From Fimbriimonadia bacterium (GTDB taxonomy: Bacteria > Armatimonadota > Fimbriimonadia > Fimbriimonadales > GBS-DC): a stretch of DNA of 64,000 bases. Below, in pieces: positions 1-8,774 of this stretch. Each line of letters opens with the position of its first letter. Within the stretch, counting starts at the first letter, position 1. The translations under genes were made by a program, and so were the position numbers. The notes beneath the pieces were generated by a model. It ran no database searches. It had not been told where the DNA came from and saw nothing but the letters and a program-made list of their open reading frames with translations. The stretch spans positions 1 through 64,000 of the forward strand of contig JAHCHP010000006.1 of NCBI GenBank assembly GCA_026129765.1, given 5' to 3'.

Positions 1-222
1 GTGATCGTTATCTCCAACTTCATGAATGTGAAGTTCGGCACGAAGCAGGTTTGGCTGTGGGCTGGCGCGGGTTTCTTCTGGCTCATCATCTTGTTCGCGT
101 ATGCATTTGCTGATTATGTGAGCCGCGATCACTGGATGAAGTATCCCGGCTGGGAGCAGACCATTTCCGAACGTGTCACTTCCGAAGTGCCGGGAGAGGC
201 AAAAGAAGAAGGCAGCCACTGA
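1..222 (+). CDS. C-terminal part of a membrane protein (partial at window start)
   Basis: The frame is open from the first base, so this is probably the 3' end of a longer gene; the GTG at base 1 may be internal. The visible 73 residues contain one clear hydrophobic segment (about residues 17-38, rich in W, F, L, I, A) followed by a charged tail ending in a Glu/Lys-rich stretch, which fits the last transmembrane helix and cytoplasmic tail of a transporter-like protein. The family cannot be named from this piece. It converges with the large regulator on the other strand, with 3 bases between the two stop codons. Confidence 0.45.
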   Translation: MIVISNFMNVKFGTKQVWLWAGAGFFWLIILFAYAFADYVSRDHWMKYPGWEQTISERVTSEVPGEAKEEGSH

Positions 223-225
223 AAA

Positions 226-3200
226 TCAAACTATTCCGAGAGCGGCGCGAAGCGGGTGATACTCTTGCTGGCAGCGCGCCGCTTCTATCTTATCCCCCTC
301 TTTGACAGCGAGTTCTCTCAGCGATTCTAATACAATCAACAATTTCCGCCGGTCTCTTCGTTGATGATACCAATCATAAGCCGCGCGCAGGTGTTCGCGC
401 GCGCTGGCAAGGCGATTTTGAGCGGTGTCTAATCTGCCTTGATGCAGGCGGGCAAAGAAATAAACCTCGTTATCGGCAGGGTTGCTTTGCGTGGCTTCCA
501 GCGCGCTCTCCAACCAAAACTGCGCCTGAATCTCATCGCCCAATTGCATGTACGCCGCGCCAAGCAGGGCTTTGTCACGTGGCGACTGCTTAAGCGCAAC
601 GTTCTCATGAAGCATTTTGAGCGCAAAAGCATGATCGCCCGCTTCCAGCGCGAGAAAGGCTTGCTGAGCCTGCAGCGCGATAAAGGTATAGGGGACATAC
701 TCCGGCGAACAATAGTTTAAGCCTTCTTGAATCGCCTGCTGAGCCGCCTCTTTATCACCCAGTAGCAGCAATATTTCCGATAATTCATAAAGACAGGTAC
801 AAAGATTATATCCGTCGCCAATATGCCTCAACGCGCGCGCCGCTTCTTCATACAGCATGCGGGTTTCGCTGAGCGGCTTGAACGCTTCCGAAGCGGGCGC
901 CAACTGCAGCAATCGCCTGGCATAGGGCGCTTGGTCTTCCAGTTCCATCGTTCTTCTCAAATTCTCTTGACAGATGTCCCAAGCGCGTTCTTGATGTCCG
1001 CTGAGAATCTCTAAATCAACCAAAGGGTTGCGCGCCTGATAAGCGGCGTCGTGATCACCAATCGCTTCCGCAATCTGGAGGCTTTCTTCCAGTCGCGCGC
1101 GGGTTTTATCGCTGATATCTCGTTGAATCTCTAAATAGAACCTGCCTAAATTGCTCAAGGCGCGCGTTAAGCCGGGCAGGTCGCCTAATCGCCGAAATAG
1201 CGTTATTGATTCTTGAAGGAGAGGCTCTGCCTCATGGTCTAACTCGCTGCCCAAGATAAGGAGCGACCAGGCAAGCCCCCATTCATCGTTGAGGTCGCGG
1301 CAGCGCTGAATTGCTTCTTCATAGTAAGGACGTAAAATGGGTTCTGAGAAATGCGCGGAATGGCGTCTGAGAGACATGAGCGCGCGGGCAACGATGCTGG
1401 AGGAAACTTGACCCCGTAAGGGATAGACCTGCTCAAAAGCGTTCCAAGCGGCATACCGAAACCGTTGACCATAGAACCCCGCCAGCGCATAAATCAGCCG
1501 GAAACATGGCTCTGCCGATTGAGTTTCCCCCAGCCACTGGAAAGCGGCTTCCAGATTATCCAGTTCGTGCCGCCAATGCCAGATCCATTCCGGCGAATTT
1601 TGTCCCGGCGCGGCATGTTGAAGACGTTCTGCCAACTCCACAAAGTAAGTGGCGTGTCGCGCTCGGAGTATCGCGCGCTGGTCGAGCGATACCTGTTCCG
1701 ATGCAAACTCGCGCAACGTTTCTAACATCCGAAATCGTCGCTCGCCAGCCTGCTCAACAGAAACGATAAGTGAGGCAGTCAGTAGCTCTTCTAACATCGC
1801 CATCGCATCGGGCGCGCCGAACACCTGGCTTGCTGCTTCCACCGTCCAACTGCCCGGAAACACAGTTAAGCTTGCCCAAAATAATTGAAGCGGTTCCGGC
1901 AGAATCTGCCAGCTCCAATCGATAGCGGCGCGCAGGCTTTGATGGCGTTTGGGCAGGTCGGTTCGGCGGCTGACAATGAATTCCAAACGATGATTCAGAT
2001 GTTGCTGAATGGTCTCCAAAGAGACGACCCGGATACGCGCTGCCGCCAATTCAATGGCTAAGGGCAATCCGTCCAAGCGCGCGCAGATGTCGGTTACCGT
2101 CTCCAGATTGTCAGGCGTCAAAGAAAAAGAAGGTTGGACTAAGCGCGCCCGGTCTTCAAACAACTGCAAACTTGGAAATTGAAAACGCTGAGTTCTATCC
2201 ATTGTCGCATCGGGTAAGGGGAGCGGTTCGACAAAGAAGTCCACTTCGCCGTCCACGTTCAAGGTGACGCGCGATGTGACCAACAATTGCAGGTTGGGAA
2301 CCCTTTGCAGCATCTGCTTGATAACAGGCGCGCCCTCCGGCAGCAGATGTTCCACGTTATCGACAATTAGCAGCGCGGGCTGGGAACCTATCAGTCGACT
2401 GAGTTCTTCAAAGAGCTCTTCGGACGCGCCGCGCAGCCGGAAAGTCTGCCGGATCTCTTGAGGAATATGCTCTGGTGATGTGAGGTCTTGCAGGGACAGA
2501 AACCAAATTGCTTCCCCATAGCGCGTCTGCAGCCGACGAGCGGTTTCCAGCGCAAGCCGCGTTTTTCCGCTGCCGCCTGGACCCGTCATGGTGACCAATC
2601 GTTGGGGCGTTTGATTGGAAGCCCGTCCTATCAAAAGTTCGGAAAGGGTTTCCATCTCATCCATACGCCCAAAAAAACGGCTGACCGGCACAGGCAGGTT
2701 GCTCTTCAACGATGGGACCCCTTTCAGGCTGGGGGACGAATCGGTTTCGCTGAACATCATTGAGCGTGGGGATGGCTGCTGAAGCCGACTCTCTATTTGA
2801 TCCGCTAACTGTTGGGCGGCGTGGGAGGGTTTCGTGTTCAGTTCCTGTTGGAAGAGGCGTTTCATCTGCTGGTACTGGCGCAGGGCAGCGGCAGGCTGGT
2901 TGGTTGCCACATAATAACGCATCAACAATAGGTGATTCTCTTCATGATAAGGTTCTAAAGTGACCGCCTGCAGGGCAGACTGGATGGCGAGGTCCCAGTT
3001 GCTCTCTGCAATCCATAGTTCTTGCAGTTGATGAGCCGCATTCAAATAGAGCGCGCTCAGCCGGCTTTGTTCTGGGATAATCCAGTTTTCATAATAACCT
3101 GCCAGCAGCTCCGGTTGATAGAAAGAGAGGGCAAGCTTTAGGCAGTTGCGCTTTTCGTCGGGGGAAGGCGTAGTGGCAGCCTGATGGAGGAGGGCTTCAA

Positions 3201-3528
3201 ATTGGGCAGTGTCGGTCGCTATGATTTCGGGATTGATCTGTACGGCATACCGGTCGGTAAAAAGCACAGGGTAATCGGGCGCGTCTTTCAAAGTCAAACT
3301 TTGACGCAGCGAGGAGAGCGCGACTCGCAGTTTGTGTCTTGCCTGCGCTTCCGGCTCCTGATCCCAAATTCGTTCCATCAATAAAGAGCGAGGGTGCGCT
3401 TGATCGCGATAAAAAGCGAGATAAGCCAACAGCGCGCCCGTCTTCTGAGAGCGGAAACGAGAGAACGATTCGCCCCCGCGTTCTACGCGCAGCGCGCCAA
3501 AAAGCCGAATAATGTAGGGTTCTAACAT
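226..3528 (-). CDS. SARP/AfsR-like transcriptional regulator: BTAD, NB-ARC ATPase, TPR
   Basis: Large signal-integrating transcription activator. Domains in order: an OmpR-type winged helix (about residues 5-95, opening MLEPYIIRLFGALRVERGG), a bacterial transcriptional activation domain (about 100-240), an NB-ARC/AAA-type ATPase with Walker A GPGGSGKTRLA (Lys322) and Walker B-like PALLIVDNVEHL, a winged-helix lid, then about 450 residues of TPR-like helical repeats to the C terminus. The architecture is that of AfsR-type SARPs, where nucleotide state and TPR-bound signal control DNA binding. It is divergent from the surface-protein gene starting at 3677; the shared 148-bp gap holds an 11-bp-period direct repeat that could be its operator. 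SARPs are best known from Actinobacteria, but long ATPase-TPR versions also occur elsewhere. The ligand is unknown. Confidence 0.85.
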   Translation of the reverse strand: MLEPYIIRLFGALRVERGGESFSRFRSQKTGALLAYLAFYRDQAHPRSLLMERIWDQEPEAQARHKLRVALSSLRQSLTLKDAPDYPVLFTDRYAVQINPEIIATDTAQFEALLHQAATTPSPDEKRNCLKLALSFYQPELLAGYYENWIIPEQSRLSALYLNAAHQLQELWIAESNWDLAIQSALQAVTLEPYHEENHLLLMRYYVATNQPAAALRQYQQMKRLFQQELNTKPSHAAQQLADQIESRLQQPSPRSMMFSETDSSPSLKGVPSLKSNLPVPVSRFFGRMDEMETLSELLIGRASNQTPQRLVTMTGPGGSGKTRLALETARRLQTRYGEAIWFLSLQDLTSPEHIPQEIRQTFRLRGASEELFEELSRLIGSQPALLIVDNVEHLLPEGAPVIKQMLQRVPNLQLLVTSRVTLNVDGEVDFFVEPLPLPDATMDRTQRFQFPSLQLFEDRARLVQPSFSLTPDNLETVTDICARLDGLPLAIELAAARIRVVSLETIQQHLNHRLEFIVSRRTDLPKRHQSLRAAIDWSWQILPEPLQLFWASLTVFPGSWTVEAASQVFGAPDAMAMLEELLTASLIVSVEQAGERRFRMLETLREFASEQVSLDQRAILRARHATYFVELAERLQHAAPGQNSPEWIWHWRHELDNLEAAFQWLGETQSAEPCFRLIYALAGFYGQRFRYAAWNAFEQVYPLRGQVSSSIVARALMSLRRHSAHFSEPILRPYYEEAIQRCRDLNDEWGLAWSLLILGSELDHEAEPLLQESITLFRRLGDLPGLTRALSNLGRFYLEIQRDISDKTRARLEESLQIAEAIGDHDAAYQARNPLVDLEILSGHQERAWDICQENLRRTMELEDQAPYARRLLQLAPASEAFKPLSETRMLYEEAARALRHIGDGYNLCTCLYELSEILLLLGDKEAAQQAIQEGLNYCSPEYVPYTFIALQAQQAFLALEAGDHAFALKMLHENVALKQSPRDKALLGAAYMQLGDEIQAQFWLESALEATQSNPADNEVYFFARLHQGRLDTAQNRLASAREHLRAAYDWYHQRRDRRKLLIVLESLRELAVKEGDKIEAARCQQEYHPLRAALGIV

Positions 3529-3562
3529 CGATTGAACGAGACAAAAACTGCCTGTCTTCTTA

Positions 3563-3568
3563 ATTATA
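3563..3568 (-). promoter_or_regulatory. -10 box of the SARP regulator gene
   Basis: On the minus strand the sequence is a perfect TATAAT, 35 bases upstream of the regulator ATG. The -35 position (17-bp spacer, about 3586-3591) reads CTCGAA, which is not a sigma-70 -35 box; it coincides with the first copy of the 11-bp direct repeat, as expected for an activator-dependent promoter. Confidence 0.5.
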
Positions 3569-3585
3569 GCCTAAAAGGGGACATT

Positions 3586-3607
3586 TTCGAGACGATTTCG
3601 AGACGAT
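3586..3607 (+). promoter_or_regulatory. Tandem 11-bp direct repeat, candidate SARP operator
   Basis: TTCGAGACGAT occurs twice in tandem with exactly 11-bp period, giving two TCGAGAC heptamers (3587-3593 and 3598-3604) on the same face of the helix. SARP-family activators are known to bind TCGAG-like heptameric direct repeats spaced one or two turns apart, just upstream of a -10 box. A -10-like TAGCAT starts at 3615 on the plus strand, and the minus-strand TATAAT lies 17 bp to the left, so one site could serve both divergent genes. Confidence 0.5.
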
Positions 3608-3676
3608 AGTCATGTAGCATGGAATAAGGTATGTTAGGCGCGCGAACAAGCGCAATCACCATCGAAGGAGATACTC

Positions 3677-5860
3677 ATGTTTAATAATCGTTGGTTTCAG
3701 AAGAGGATTGTCATATTCGTTTGTTTGGCTGTGATGCTGTGGGCTAACGCGCTGGCTCAGTCAACCAATATGGCTTATCAGGGATATTTACGCAATAGCG
3801 GCGTGCCTGCGAATGGCACTTTTAATATGGTCTTCCGTCTGTATAGCGTACAGGCAGGCGGAACGCCGCTTCAAAATTTCCCTGCAGCGGGAACCGTTGC
3901 CGTAAGCGTAATGAATGGCTTATTTACGCAAGCCTTGACCTATGATGTCGTCCATTTCACCGGCGCGGACCGCTGGCTGGAGATCGTGGTCAATGGCACA
4001 ACGCTTACTCCCAGAGTGAGGCTGAACGCAACCCCTCACTCGGTCTATTCCGTGAAAACGGGCAGCCTTGTATTGCCTTTTTCCCAGTCTGGGAACCAAT
4101 TAGGCGTATTGTTCAACATTAACAATTTGATTACTTCAGGGGATGGGCGCGCCATTCAAGGCGAGACTGCCGCCGATGCGGGGACAGGCGTGGTGGGGAA
4201 AGCGAATTCTACCACCGGTTTCAGCATTGGCGTTACGGGTCAAAGCGCAAGTAATAGTGGTGTCGGCGTGATGGGGCTTACCACTTCCAGCTTTGGTAAT
4301 ACCATCGGAGTTCGGGGGCAATCCAACAGCGCGTCGGGCATGGGCGTCTATGGGTATGCGACCTCGACGACGGGAGTCAACTATGGAGTTTATGGTCAAA
4401 CCGCCAGCCCTACAGGTTTTGCGGGCTATTTCATGGGTAATGGCTATTTCAGCGGGAATGTGGGCATTGGTATCACTTCTCCTACCGCGAAGCTGGATGT
4501 ATCTGGCGTGGTCAAAATGACCGGTTTCCTACTGCCTTCCGGGGCGGGCGCGGGGAAAGTGCTTATGTCCGACGCTTCGGGCAACGGCACATGGCAGAAC
4601 AACAGCTTAACCCTGCCATTTGAAGGCACTTCTAACAGCGCGTCTCAGCCCGCCTTTAAGGTGACCAGCACCGCGCATGATGGAATCGAGGCGCGAACCA
4701 GCGTATCTGGCAGGTCTGGTCTATTTGCCTCCAACTCAAGCGCGGCAGGCATCGCCTGGGGCGTTTTTGGAACCACGCAAAGCCCAAATGGTTATGGAGT
4801 GGAAGGCTCTGCCCAAGCCACGACTGGTTCGGGAGTTGGCGTTTTGGGGAGTTCCAGCAGTTCCACAGGTTGGGGTGGCTTTTTTACCAACCGTTTGGGT
4901 GTAGGGACCTCTGTCAGCGTTCCCAAGTTTTCGGTCAATGTTAGCGACGGAGATATGATCTTCACTGACCCACAGGGTTCTATCACATTCCCTGCAACCA
5001 CCGCCGAGAACGCCCCCATGATTCAGATGTTCGCATCAGGCGCGAGCAACGCGAACCGCATGGTGATTGCGCATTCTTCCACGTTTTCGAACTGGGGTTT
5101 GCAGTATCGCGACAGCAACGACTCCTTCCATTTTATTCGGGCTGGCACATCTGTTCTGTCTATCGGCAACAACATTGGAGTGGGGGTTGAAACCCCCGAG
5201 GCGCGTCTGCATGTGCGTGATGGCAACCTGCGCTTGGACAATGGCGAGATTCAAAGCTGGGGCAGTATCGACTTTCATCCTGATGTGGATAATTCCGGCG
5301 ATGATAATATCCGCTTTTTGAACAGCGCGGGCGGGGAAGTGATGCGTGTCAACAGCGATGGAAATGTCGGTATCGGAACATCTTCACCTGATGCAAAGCT
5401 GCGCGTCATCGGCACCGTCAAAACCGATGTTTTGGAAATCTCAGGAGCCGGTGATCTGGCAGAGCGGTTTGAAATCTTAGAGGAGGCAGAACCGGGCATG
5501 GTGATGGAGATCGACCCTGACATGCCGGGGCGCCTGCGTCCCACGCGCAGCGCGTATAGCCCTTTGGTGGCAGGCGTGATCAGCGGCGCAAATGACCTGC
5601 GGGCAGGCGTGATTTTGGACCCCAACACTTCGGATGGCAAATCACACCCGATTGCCCTCACGGGGCGCGTCTGGGTCTATTGCGATGCCACTAAAACGGC
5701 GATCAAACCCGGAAGCTTGCTGACCTCTTCCGACACGCCCGGTTACGCGATGGCGGTCACGGAGCATGGAAAAGCCAAAGGCGCGGTTTTAGGGAAAGCG
5801 ATGAGCGCGCTGCCCAAAGGCAAAAAGGGTTTAGTGTTGGTCTTAGTGGGCTTACAGTAG
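3677..5860 (+). CDS. Secreted surface-fibre protein, paralogue 1
   Basis: A 727-residue secreted protein with a hydrophobic leader ending near LWANALAQS. The first about 120 residues hold the module beginning NMAYQGYLRNSGVPANGTF, with the LNATPHSVYS motif near its end. The middle is a long series of Gly/Ser/Thr-rich beta repeats (VGVMGLT, GVYGYATSTTG, NYGVYGQTA) punctuated by GNVGIGTSSPDAKL motifs like those in tail-fibre and adhesin shafts. The last about 140 residues form a distinct domain (LAERFEILEEAEPGMVMEID onward) shared with the paralogue at 57741. RBS GAAGGAG precedes the ATG. It is followed after 12 bases by the propeller gene, probably co-transcribed. No phage genes accompany it, so a surface or matrix role is more likely than a tail fibre. 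Confidence 0.7.
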   Translation: MFNNRWFQKRIVIFVCLAVMLWANALAQSTNMAYQGYLRNSGVPANGTFNMVFRLYSVQAGGTPLQNFPAAGTVAVSVMNGLFTQALTYDVVHFTGADRWLEIVVNGTTLTPRVRLNATPHSVYSVKTGSLVLPFSQSGNQLGVLFNINNLITSGDGRAIQGETAADAGTGVVGKANSTTGFSIGVTGQSASNSGVGVMGLTTSSFGNTIGVRGQSNSASGMGVYGYATSTTGVNYGVYGQTASPTGFAGYFMGNGYFSGNVGIGITSPTAKLDVSGVVKMTGFLLPSGAGAGKVLMSDASGNGTWQNNSLTLPFEGTSNSASQPAFKVTSTAHDGIEARTSVSGRSGLFASNSSAAGIAWGVFGTTQSPNGYGVEGSAQATTGSGVGVLGSSSSSTGWGGFFTNRLGVGTSVSVPKFSVNVSDGDMIFTDPQGSITFPATTAENAPMIQMFASGASNANRMVIAHSSTFSNWGLQYRDSNDSFHFIRAGTSVLSIGNNIGVGVETPEARLHVRDGNLRLDNGEIQSWGSIDFHPDVDNSGDDNIRFLNSAGGEVMRVNSDGNVGIGTSSPDAKLRVIGTVKTDVLEISGAGDLAERFEILEEAEPGMVMEIDPDMPGRLRPTRSAYSPLVAGVISGANDLRAGVILDPNTSDGKSHPIALTGRVWVYCDATKTAIKPGSLLTSSDTPGYAMAVTEHGKAKGAVLGKAMSALPKGKKGLVLVLVGLQ

Positions 5861-5872
5861 GAGGAAACCAAG

Positions 5873-8491
5873 ATGACGAGGAGAGCTATTCTACTATTAT
5901 TAAGCAGTCTTTTTGCGCTGTCTGCCTGGGCAGAAGGGGGCGAGTCGCGAGTCCACGCGCCCGGTATCTTTAACCAACTGCCGTTTCTGCGGCTGCTGGA
6001 TCAACCTTTTGAAGGTTTTGTCATCAATCCGTCCTTGAATCTGAATTTGGATGTTAGACCGACCGGCGCGGCGGAAGCAGAGTACCAGCGGTATCTGTTG
6101 AGGGTGGGACCGGACGGGACCATCCCAGACGATGCGATTTGGACTGCCCATGAACAACGACTATTGATGCCATTCGCGGGACAAAGCGATTTTCAACCCG
6201 CCGATGGCGGGATATTCTGGCAATGGGAATATCTTGGACCAGGGAATATTGGTGGGCGCGTTCGTTCTTTTGTTTTTCAGGGATCGGGCAATATGCTGTT
6301 GGGCGCGGTATCTGGAGGTATCTGGAAAAGCAACAGCAGCGGAACGGACTGGACGCATCTCGATGACTTTCTTTGGAGCCTTAAGGTGGTTACTATGGCG
6401 AGGAGTCCCTACAACGGCAATGTGATCTATGTCGGCACGGGCGAAGTGTTTCCAGGAGCCAAGGTCTTGCCAGGAGCAGGAATGTTCAAAAGCTATGATG
6501 GCGGGCTGTCCTGGGAAAGATTGTGGTCAACATCAACGTGGCGGTTTGTGAACCGCGTTGTTCACCATCCTTTTATCGATAACACGCTCTTTGCGGTGGT
6601 TAGCAATTCCAATACTCAAACCGATACCACTAAGGATGGTGTTTGGAAATCGGTCAATGGCGGCGAGACATGGAATCGGGTGCTGGCAGTCAGCGGCGCG
6701 GTGGATGTGGATATCTGCTCTACCGCTTGGGCCAATGTGTTGGTCGGCACAATGACCGATGTCTATCTCTCTAAGAATCACGGTGATACTGGTACTTGGA
6801 ACGAGATCACAAACGGTGGTCCTCTGCCAAACAATACCCAACGATGTGAAGTGGCTTTTGGACATCACGAGTCGATGTGGGTTTCCATGAACCGCAATGA
6901 CGGGGAAGTGTGGATGTCGGCGAATGGCGATGGGTTTAACTGGACGCGAATCAGCACGGGGTTGGAGTACTTAAAAGGGGCAGGCAATCAAGGCAACTAC
7001 AACAACACCCTTTGGGCGCTTCAAGGCAACTACGCGCCCCCCTTAGCGACCGATTTAGTGATATTTGGAGGGATTGATCTTTACCGCCTATGGAAGGACA
7101 TTACGGGTACATGGCGTTCAGAAAAGATCAGCAACTGGTGGTTCTACCATAACGGGCAGCCGCTCCAGTCCGCCCATGCCGACCAGCATTACATTCTTCC
7201 TAACCCAAACTTTAGCTATGGAAATCCCAATGGCACGCGCGATTTCTATGTGGCGAACGATGGAGGAATCCAGCGTATCCAACATGTCGACACAGTCACC
7301 CCCATTTCAGGCTGGTTAAACTACGCGAACAATTTGGGTATCACTCAGTTCTATGCGGCAGCGGTATCGCCCGATGGATCGGTGTTTATCGGCGGTTCGC
7401 AAGATAATTCGGTCTCTCGCGGCTACCAAGGACAGCCCAACAACTGGTATCAAGCTTTTACAGGCGATGGCGGGTATTGCGCGATTAACCCGAACAATCC
7501 TTCCATTATGTATTCCGAGACCCAGTTCCTGAATGTGATGAAAAGCACGGATGGGGGGACGACTTGGATCTCGGCTGTCACCGGCTTGTCTGATGCGGGG
7601 GACAGCGGTGTTTCTCCTTTCATCGCGCCGCTCGTGATGGACCCGAACAATCCCGATACCCTCTATGGGGGCAGTACCCGAATCTGGCGCACCACCAATG
7701 GCGCAGGAAATTGGAGTCTGCTATTAGCCGCGTTGGGTGGTGATCCATCTCCTCAATGTTCTACCATTGAGGTCGCGAAGGGCAACTCCAATGTGCTTTG
7801 GGTTGGCTACAATAGTGGCACTGTGTTGAGGAGCGTGAACGGCGGTTCAAGTTGGACCACTGTGGATAACAACCAAACTGGCACCAATCCCATCACCCAA
7901 GGCGGCGCGGTGACCGACATCGCCATCAATCCAAACAATCACAATGAGGTCGCCGTGACGATTGGCGGTTTTCACCAACAGCAGGTGTGGTACACCAATA
8001 ATAACGGTCAAACCTGGAGTCTCCGAGTCGGTTCGGGTGTCAACCAACTGCCCCAGATTCATTGCACCAGCGTTGTGTGGCATCCCAACAAGCCGAACTG
8101 GTTGTACGTCAGTTCCGACCTGGGAATCTATGCTTCCGTCGATGTGGGCGTGAGTTGGAACCGCGCTCCGCGCAATGTGTTCCATGAAGGTCCCATCAAT
8201 GGCGAAGTCAGCCAACTGTTTTGGGACGGCAGGGAAAGCCTCTATGCCGCAACCTATGGCAGGGGGCTTTGGCGGGTCTGGGTTCCGACGACCATCTATG
8301 TCGACCGGGCGCATAACGGTACCGAAAACGGGCGATTGGAAACTCCTTGGAACTCTGTTATCGAAGCCGATACCTACTCCGCTGCGGATATGGTCTACTC
8401 GATCAAAACGGGCAACTATGCGGAAGGACAAAAAACTTACCGCAAAAAGAGTAAATGGGTCGCGCGAGACGGTTCAGCGCGAGTTCGGTAA
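5873..8491 (+). CDS. Secreted BNR/sortilin-type beta-propeller protein
   Basis: An 872-residue exported protein with signal peptide (RRAILLLLSSLFALSAWAEG). Residues about 115-800 carry repeated BNR/VPS10-like blades with Asp-box-like motifs such as S-x-D-GG-x-T-W (KSVNGGETWNRV, KSTDGGTTWIS, RSVNGGSSWTTV), as in sialidase, xyloglucanase and photosystem-assembly-type propellers. The final about 60 residues (IYVDRAHNGTENG onward) resemble the start of a beta-helix domain common in secreted proteins of related bacteria. No glycosidase catalytic residue pair can be assigned, so the activity is unknown. The RBS AGGAGG overlaps the stop region of the upstream fibre gene, indicating an operon. The 3' end abuts a dispersed inverted repeat. 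Confidence 0.75.
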   Translation: MTRRAILLLLSSLFALSAWAEGGESRVHAPGIFNQLPFLRLLDQPFEGFVINPSLNLNLDVRPTGAAEAEYQRYLLRVGPDGTIPDDAIWTAHEQRLLMPFAGQSDFQPADGGIFWQWEYLGPGNIGGRVRSFVFQGSGNMLLGAVSGGIWKSNSSGTDWTHLDDFLWSLKVVTMARSPYNGNVIYVGTGEVFPGAKVLPGAGMFKSYDGGLSWERLWSTSTWRFVNRVVHHPFIDNTLFAVVSNSNTQTDTTKDGVWKSVNGGETWNRVLAVSGAVDVDICSTAWANVLVGTMTDVYLSKNHGDTGTWNEITNGGPLPNNTQRCEVAFGHHESMWVSMNRNDGEVWMSANGDGFNWTRISTGLEYLKGAGNQGNYNNTLWALQGNYAPPLATDLVIFGGIDLYRLWKDITGTWRSEKISNWWFYHNGQPLQSAHADQHYILPNPNFSYGNPNGTRDFYVANDGGIQRIQHVDTVTPISGWLNYANNLGITQFYAAAVSPDGSVFIGGSQDNSVSRGYQGQPNNWYQAFTGDGGYCAINPNNPSIMYSETQFLNVMKSTDGGTTWISAVTGLSDAGDSGVSPFIAPLVMDPNNPDTLYGGSTRIWRTTNGAGNWSLLLAALGGDPSPQCSTIEVAKGNSNVLWVGYNSGTVLRSVNGGSSWTTVDNNQTGTNPITQGGAVTDIAINPNNHNEVAVTIGGFHQQQVWYTNNNGQTWSLRVGSGVNQLPQIHCTSVVWHPNKPNWLYVSSDLGIYASVDVGVSWNRAPRNVFHEGPINGEVSQLFWDGRESLYAATYGRGLWRVWVPTTIYVDRAHNGTENGRLETPWNSVIEADTYSAADMVYSIKTGNYAEGQKTYRKKSKWVARDGSARVR

Positions 8492-8517
8492 AAGATACGG
8501 AGGTTGTCTCAAAGCTC

Positions 8518-8616
8518 AAAAAGCAGATGCTTCGGCTACGCTCGGCATGACATGATGGGCAGAATCCGCCCATCATGTCACCCTAAGTGTAGCGAATGGG
8601 TCTGCTGTTGCTTAGG
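8518..8616. repeat. Dispersed inverted repeat (REP/MITE-like hairpin)
   Basis: Two arms of about 32-38 bp of the family GCAGACCCTTCGGCT...CTCAGGGTGACA face each other (8521-8551 and 8576-8613), joined by GATGGGC/GCCCATC around a 6-base loop. Related arms occur at 11689, 11772, 16181, 21855, 59860, 60026, 61602 and in the array at 61767. The rest of the 8492-8774 gap holds no gene, only the promoter of the next gene. Confidence 0.75.
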
Positions 8617-8715
8617 GCAACGGCTAAATTTCCGCGAACGCGTCCATGATGCCTAACGCCCTGAATCTGGGCAACCACAGGGGTTCACCTACTATTCATA
8701 CCTAATCAACCTCCA

Positions 8716-8733
8716 AAATCGTGTTATAATATA
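8716..8733 (+). promoter_or_regulatory. Promoter core of fibre paralogue 2, block shared with 37.9 kb
   Basis: Contains TATAAT (8725-8730) inside the block AAATCGTGTTATAAT. The same 15 bases occur on the minus strand at 37864-37878 upstream of another large secreted protein. No sigma-70 -35 box is evident at the right distance, suggesting an extended -10 or activator-dependent promoter. Confidence 0.5.
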
Positions 8734-8774
8734 ACGCTTTTCTAACGCTTGATTCTGAATGGAGGCAAATATTA

